Source: Firmicutes bacterium UBA3941
GTDB taxonomy: Bacteria > Bacillota > Clostridia > Caldicoprobacterales > UBA3941
Assembly: GCA_002385665.1 (NCBI GenBank)
Contig: DGDX01000046.1
Coordinates: forward strand, 1 to 9,910
DNA length: 9,910 bases
Reading direction: 5' to 3'
Position numbers and translations under genes: made by a program. The notes under the pieces are model-generated. The model searched no databases and was not told the DNA's origin. It was given only the letters and a program-made list of their open reading frames with translations. Shown here one piece after another: positions 6,495 through 9,910 of the stretch. Within the stretch, counting starts at the first letter, position 1; each line of letters opens with the position of its first letter.

Positions 6495-7108
6495 TTCTCC
6501 TTTATTTCAAGGGGTCTTCCGCCCAAAATATAGATATCGTGGGCTATATCCATAGCCTCATTAATATCATGGGTTACCATTATTACCCTTCTTCTGTCCT
6601 TCTTCCAAAGGGCTAAAAAAGATTGGATCAGCCCAATCTTTAGTTCCATATCAAGGCCCTTAAAAGCCTCGTCCATGAGGAGTATATCCGACGGGTAGGC
6701 AAAGGCTCTAGCAATAGCCACCCGCTGCTTCATCCCGCCGCTTAGTTGGTTCGGGTAATAGGTCCTATAATCCTCAAGTCCCACCATCTCTATATACTTA
6801 TTTAAAATGGTCCTTATCGTTTCTTCATCATATCTCGTTTCCAAAACAAACCTTATATTTCCCTCAACTGTAGCCCAGGGAAGGAGCCTGTCCTCCTGAA
6901 AGATATAGCTGAAGGTTTTATCCGCAAGGCCTTCTATTGTCCCTGATTGATAAGCTTCAAGGCCTGCTATTATATTTAACAGGGTGGTCTTTCCGCAGCC
7001 GGACGGTCCAAGCAAAGCCGTTATCTTCTCATCTTCAAAGTCTATGTTAAAATCCTTTAAAACCACCAGATCATCATATGCCTTATATATGTTCTTCAGC
7101 CTAATCAT
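6473..7108 (-). CDS. ABC transporter ATP-binding protein, NitT/TauT family
   Basis: ATPase subunit of an importer for a small organic or inorganic anion-type substrate, acting on the cytoplasmic face with the permease encoded just upstream. All motifs are present: Walker A GPSGCGKTT (34-42), Q-loop Gln71 in FQEDRLLPW, signature LSGGMKQR (122-129), Walker B ILLMDEA (142-148), and switch His180 in VTHD. QEDRLLPW is typical of the SsuB/TauB/NrtD group. The 211 residues are a little short, lacking the extended C-terminus of some relatives. GGGGAG lies nine bases before the ATG. It is the last gene of a three-gene operon, 31 bp after the permease. Substrate not determinable from this subunit. Confidence 0.94.
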   Translation of the reverse strand: MIRLKNIYKAYDDLVVLKDFNIDFEDEKITALLGPSGCGKTTLLNIIAGLEAYQSGTIEGLADKTFSYIFQEDRLLPWATVEGNIRFVLETRYDEETIRTILNKYIEMVGLEDYRTYYPNQLSGGMKQRVAIARAFAYPSDILLMDEAFKGLDMELKIGLIQSFLALWKKDRRRVIMVTHDINEAMDIAHDIYILGGRPLEIKEKRAGKNK

Positions 7109-7139
7109 CGTATCTTTCTCCCCATAATACTACAGCTTC

Positions 7140-7901
7140 CTAATGACTATGGTTAGTCATATTAGCTGCAATCCTTTTAAACAGATATTCAAAGGCAAAG
7201 CTTAGGACAATGACCACACTGGTCCAGGCAAACAGTTCTGGGGATTCCAGGTATACCTTTGCATTATAGAGATGCCCGCCTATGGAATACTTGGGGCTAC
7301 TCAATACCTCCGCTGCCACCGTTACCTTCCAGCCAAATCCCAAAGATGTTATAATGCCCGCCATCAGGTAGGGGGTTAGCGATGGAATATAGATCCCTTT
7401 TAAAATATGCCATCGGTCCACCTTATACACCTTGGCCATCTGCAGCAATCGCTTATCAACCTGTTTTACACCCTGGACTACATTGGTCCATATTACAGGA
7501 AAGCACATTAAGAAGCACACAAATATTGGCACTTGCCCCGATTGAAACCATATAAGGGCAATGATTATAACGGACATAACCGGGGTGGACTTTATTGTTA
7601 TAGCCAATGGATTAAAGGCATCGTAAAGAAATCTATTCAGGCCGCACAGTATACCAAGGATTACTCCCGCCAGACATGATACCAGAAAGCCTATGGCTAC
7701 CCTAATAAAGGTCATGGCTATGCTGGACCAAAATTCTGCCGTTGTGGACAATTCAATAAATGCCCTAAGTGTTCTTATGGGGGAGGGAAGGTAAATCTCC
7801 CTGTTTATCAAAAGAGAAACTCCCCCCCAAACCCCGAGCCAAAAAAGTATTATAAGTGGTCTGGCTATTTTTTTATTATTTGGTATAGTAGAAGGCCTCA
7901 T
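7140..7901 (-). CDS. ABC transporter permease, NitT/TauT family
   Basis: Inner-membrane subunit of the binding-protein-dependent importer. The 253 residues show about six hydrophobic segments and the ATPase-coupling EAA loop near 154-178, including QMAKVYKVDRWHILKGIYIPS, similar to SsuC/TauC permeases. The conserved VTVAAEVL (193-200) precedes the last helices. The start ATG lies 26 bp inside the end of the receptor gene, with GGGAGG 11 bases upstream, so translation is probably coupled. A perfect 12-bp palindrome GGGAAGCTTCCC (7903-7914) lies between that site and the ATG; it also encodes receptor residues. ATP-binding and receptor partners flank it, giving a complete importer. Confidence 0.94.
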   Translation of the reverse strand: MRPSTIPNNKKIARPLIILFWLGVWGGVSLLINREIYLPSPIRTLRAFIELSTTAEFWSSIAMTFIRVAIGFLVSCLAGVILGILCGLNRFLYDAFNPLAITIKSTPVMSVIIIALIWFQSGQVPIFVCFLMCFPVIWTNVVQGVKQVDKRLLQMAKVYKVDRWHILKGIYIPSLTPYLMAGIITSLGFGWKVTVAAEVLSSPKYSIGGHLYNAKVYLESPELFAWTSVVIVLSFAFEYLFKRIAANMTNHSH

Positions 7902-8859
7902 CGGGAAGCTTCCCTCCCACAGATGCAGGATTTAGCTCATACAACACCTCTAAAAAGGCATTCATCGGACTCTTAGACTTTTCTCCGTCCAAAAATACTA
8001 TGTTGGCTTTTGGTATAGCTTTCTCAGCCAACTTACCGTTGGGAAGGATACCGTGCTTCTCTATTAGCTGGCCTGCCTCCTCATGATTTTCATTGACCCA
8101 ATTAACTGATTCTTCATATCTGTCCAGGAAATCCTTCATTATTTTGGGGTTGTCCTTTGCAAAATCCTTTTGCACCACTATACATCCCATGGGCAGAGGA
8201 TTTTCATCTCCAGCTACCTTCTCCCATTCCTTGGTTACATCCAGAGCAATCCTTAGATTTTCATTTTTCATAAGGGCTGAAGTAACATGGGGTTCAGGTA
8301 GCAGGGCAATACTAACGTCACCTTCTGCCACTGCAGCGGCCAAGTCGGCATGTTGCATGGAAAAATCTATTTCTACATCCTTTTCGGCATCCAATCCATT
8401 TTCCTTTAAGAGATATTGGAGTATATAGTCAGGCGTGGCACCCTTGCCACTGACGTTGATCTTTTTATCCTTTAGATCGGCTATTTCCTGTATGTCCTCC
8501 CCGTCTTCCAATATATATAGAACACCAAGGGTATTTATGGCAACAAGCTGAATCTGCCCATCAGTCTTGTTATAGATAACCGATGCCATGTTGGTAGGCA
8601 GCGCTGCTATCTGAAATTCTCCGCTGATTATCTTGCCTGACAGCTCATCAGGGGCGCCAACGGTAGTGAATTCGTAGTTATAAGTACTGTCATCCTTGGC
8701 ATCTTCCATCATCTTTACCATTCCCATACCTGTGGGTCCGTTTAATGCCGCTACCTTCACGGTTATGTCGCTGGACTTGTCCCCGCTCTGGCAGCCAGAT
8801 ACAGTCACTATGCCAAGGGCTAAAATTAGGAAAAATACAATAAACCTTTTATTCTTCAT
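7876..8859 (-). CDS. ABC transporter substrate-binding lipoprotein, SsuA/TauA (NMT1-like) family
   Basis: Extracellular receptor of the importer. It begins with a lipoprotein signal peptide: MKNKR, a hydrophobic core and lipobox VSGC, giving lipidated Cys23. The mature part has the two-lobed periplasmic-binding fold of COG0715 proteins, with the start-of-lobe stretch VKVAALNGPTGMGMV (34-48), IISGEFQIAALPTN, LKDKKINVSGKGATPDY and LLPEPHV. The GPTGMG loop is presumably in the ligand site, by position. The ligand may be a sulfonate, a pyrimidine or another small compound; nothing here decides. Start ATG has GGAGG seven bases upstream, with a small hairpin CATAT/ATATG (8871-8883) overlapping the edge of that site. 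It is first in the operon and overlaps the permease by 26 bp. Confidence 0.93.
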   Translation of the reverse strand: MKNKRFIVFFLILALGIVTVSGCQSGDKSSDITVKVAALNGPTGMGMVKMMEDAKDDSTYNYEFTTVGAPDELSGKIISGEFQIAALPTNMASVIYNKTDGQIQLVAINTLGVLYILEDGEDIQEIADLKDKKINVSGKGATPDYILQYLLKENGLDAEKDVEIDFSMQHADLAAAVAEGDVSIALLPEPHVTSALMKNENLRIALDVTKEWEKVAGDENPLPMGCIVVQKDFAKDNPKIMKDFLDRYEESVNWVNENHEEAGQLIEKHGILPNGKLAEKAIPKANIVFLDGEKSKSPMNAFLEVLYELNPASVGGKLPDEAFYYTK

Positions 8860-8900
8860 TCCAATTCCTCCATATACGATATGCTTTCAACATGGATCTT

Positions 8901-9030
8901 GTGGAATACACTCTACCCGCTGAAATTATACATGTCTCTCTTCGTGCTGCTTAATAGCACTCATGATGGTTAATGAATGTTCATTTTACCTTGAGTTATT
9001 TATCATATTATATACTATAGTGTATTCTAC
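8901..9030 (-). ncRNA. Candidate structured leader of the ABC operon
   Basis: Inverted segments 9019-9030 (GTAGAATACACT on the - strand) and 8901-8912 (AGTGTATTCCAC on the - strand) can pair at 11 of 12 positions and enclose about 105 nt. Inside are two further hairpins: GGT/ACC with AATGAA/TTCATT (8968-8990) and GTGCT/AGCAC (8944-8960). A long closing stem around internal hairpins resembles riboswitch architecture, but the sequence matches no class I can recall; in particular no TPP, purine, guanidine or SAM core is visible. It may instead be chance pairing in AT-rich DNA. Confidence 0.35.
8968..8990. promoter_or_regulatory. Palindrome, possible operator
   Basis: AATGAA and TTCATT (8972-8985) are perfect inverted arms separated by two bases, with outer GGT and ACC extending the symmetry past a one-base offset. 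Size and shape suit a dimeric repressor such as a TetR- or GntR-type protein. No regulator gene is in view, and it may equally be a hairpin in the leader. Confidence 0.4.
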
Positions 9031-9072
9031 ATCGTCCTGTAATAAAATGTTGAATTATGCGTTTTCTCGTCT

Positions 9073-9103
9073 ATTATAACACAATTTATCAAAGCATAGT
9101 AAA
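9073..9103 (-). promoter_or_regulatory. Candidate extended -10 promoter of the ABC operon
   Basis: On the - strand TGTTATAAT (9073-9081) is a perfect TATAAT with an extended TG, and TTTACT (9098-9103) is a weak -35 at 19 bp. Transcription from about 9066 would give a leader of about 205 nt. A second TATAAT at about 8925-8930 has only a poor -35 (TTAAGC, 18 bp). Confidence 0.5.
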
Positions 9104-9118
9104 ATTTTTATCAATGCT

Positions 9119-9910
9119 CTATTCCGGCTTTTTAACAGCATACCCGTCGATAAATACCCAAATCGCCCTGGTACGGAATTCCAGAGGGTGCCCGTCGAAT
9201 ATAACTATATCGGCATCCTTCCCGGGCTCAAGGCTTCCTACCCTATCGGCTATCCCCGTAATCTCAGCAGCATTAATGGTGATGGATTTTAAGGCCTCCA
9301 TCTCCTCCATACCTTCTTTGACGGCTATGGCTGCACATACCGGCAGATATTGTATGGGTATAACCGGATGATCCGTCATCATGGCCACTTTAACTCCGGC
9401 TTTGGACAGAATACCGGGAGCCTTAAAGGTCATATTCTTAAGCTCGACCTTACTGCGTTCGCTAAACAATGGCCCTACGATTACTTTGGCCTCCTCTTCC
9501 AATAGAAAATCGGAAATTCTGTGGCCTTCAGTACAATGATCCAGAGTAATGTCTACGTTAAATTCCCTGGCTATCCTAAGGGCGGTCAAGATATCATCGG
9601 CCCGATGGGCATGGGCTTTTAAGGGAATCTCCCTATTTAAAACCTTAACCAAAATTTCCATCTTTAAGTCCCTGTCCGGCATCTTATCTGGATCTTTTTC
9701 CCCCTGCTCCAGCTTTCTCTTATAGTTTTGGGCCTTAATCAGGTTTTCCCTGAGAATTGCGGCTGTCGCCATTCGAGTGCTGGGTGCCTTCTTTTGTCCG
9801 TCATAGACCCATTTAGGGTTTTCTCCAAAGGCAACCTTTAATGCCAAGGGTTCCTTAATTACCATATCGTCCACCCGTCTGCCATAGGTCTTAAGGGCTG
9901 CAAACTGACC
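9119..9910 (-). CDS. Amidohydrolase (imidazolonepropionase-like, COG1228 type), 5'-truncated by window edge
   Basis: C-terminal about 263 residues of a metal-dependent amidohydrolase (TIM-barrel hydrolase). The frame remains open to the right edge; the GTG at 9874 has no ribosome binding site and is an internal valine. Counting from that GTG, metal or catalytic positions are HAHR (His88, His90), DHCTEGH (His113, His118) and TDHP (Asp168), followed by the usual tail NAAEITGIADRVGSLEPGKDADIVI (201-225). The N-terminal HxH metal motif lies outside the window. Relatives hydrolyse cyclic amides, such as imidazolonepropionate or other ring or dipeptide-like substrates; which one is unknown. It is on the same strand as the ABC importer, 259 bp upstream, so co-function is possible but not shown. 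Only a weak hairpin follows the stop. Confidence 0.9.
   Translation of the reverse strand, partial: GQFAALKTYGRRVDDMVIKEPLALKVAFGENPKWVYDGQKKAPSTRMATAAILRENLIKAQNYKRKLEQGEKDPDKMPDRDLKMEILVKVLNREIPLKAHAHRADDILTALRIAREFNVDITLDHCTEGHRISDFLLEEEAKVIVGPLFSERSKVELKNMTFKAPGILSKAGVKVAMMTDHPVIPIQYLPVCAAIAVKEGMEEMEALKSITINAAEITGIADRVGSLEPGKDADIVIFDGHPLEFRTRAIWVFIDGYAVKKPE

Noticed and set aside
8093..8428. 111-codon + strand open frame inside the receptor gene
   Set aside because: Antisense shadow of a well-supported lipoprotein gene; its composition looks like a reverse frame.
8860..9118. TPP riboswitch before the NMT1-like receptor gene
   Set aside because: Looked for because NMT1/THI5-like receptors can carry thiamine precursors, but neither the CTGAGA core nor the second conserved TPP block is present.
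9119..9874. GTG at 9874 as the amidohydrolase start
   Set aside because: The frame is open to the window edge and the N-terminal half of the family fold, including the HxH metal motif, is missing, so the gene is cut by the edge.
1..9910. CRISPR array, tRNA, rRNA, insertion sequence, phage or defence cluster
   Set aside because: No regularly spaced repeats, tRNA-like cloverleaf, transposase or phage genes seen; the lone SF1 helicase without visible partners is not enough to call a defence system.

Overview
The window looks like chromosomal DNA of a low-to-mid GC Firmicute, most likely a clostridium-like anaerobe. The evidence is the clustered t6A genes (tsaE, tsaB, rimI, then tsaD), an FMN riboswitch with a transcription terminator in front of a riboflavin ECF transporter gene (ribU), strong GGAGG-type ribosome binding sites and tight same-strand operons. 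The species cannot be fixed from the sequence alone.

Layout. (1) Positions 2-1570, + strand: the C-terminal part of an SF1 (Upf1/DNA2-like) helicase, cut by the left window edge. (2) Positions 1571-5223, - strand: tRNA t6A37 genes read right to left as tsaE, tsaB, rimI, a Lit-like (TIGR01906/DUF1461) membrane protein and tsaD. The helicase and tsaD converge with directly abutting stop codons. (3) Positions 5457-6460, - strand: ribU with its promoter, FMN aptamer, leader terminator and downstream terminator. (4) Positions 6473-8859, - strand: a NitT/TauT-type ABC importer (lipoprotein receptor, permease, ATPase) behind a possibly structured leader of about 200 nt. (5) Positions 9119-9910, - strand: the C-terminal part of an amidohydrolase, cut by the right edge.

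How the genes work together. TsaB, TsaD and TsaE are three of the four bacterial proteins needed for N6-threonylcarbamoyladenosine at tRNA position 37; TsaC is not here. RimI is the usual genomic companion. RibU imports riboflavin, and its mRNA should be shut off when FMN is plentiful. The ABC importer has an unidentified small organic substrate.

The most notable unexplained structure is a 38-bp imperfect palindrome present twice in opposite orientation (2721-2758 and 5319-5356, 34 of 38 bases identical). Each copy lies about 105-115 bp upstream of the start codon of a t6A transcription unit (tsaD and tsaE). It could be a shared regulatory element or a dispersed hairpin repeat. A second candidate is the potentially structured leader of the ABC operon. 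I see no defence system, prophage, insertion sequence, CRISPR array, tRNA or rRNA.
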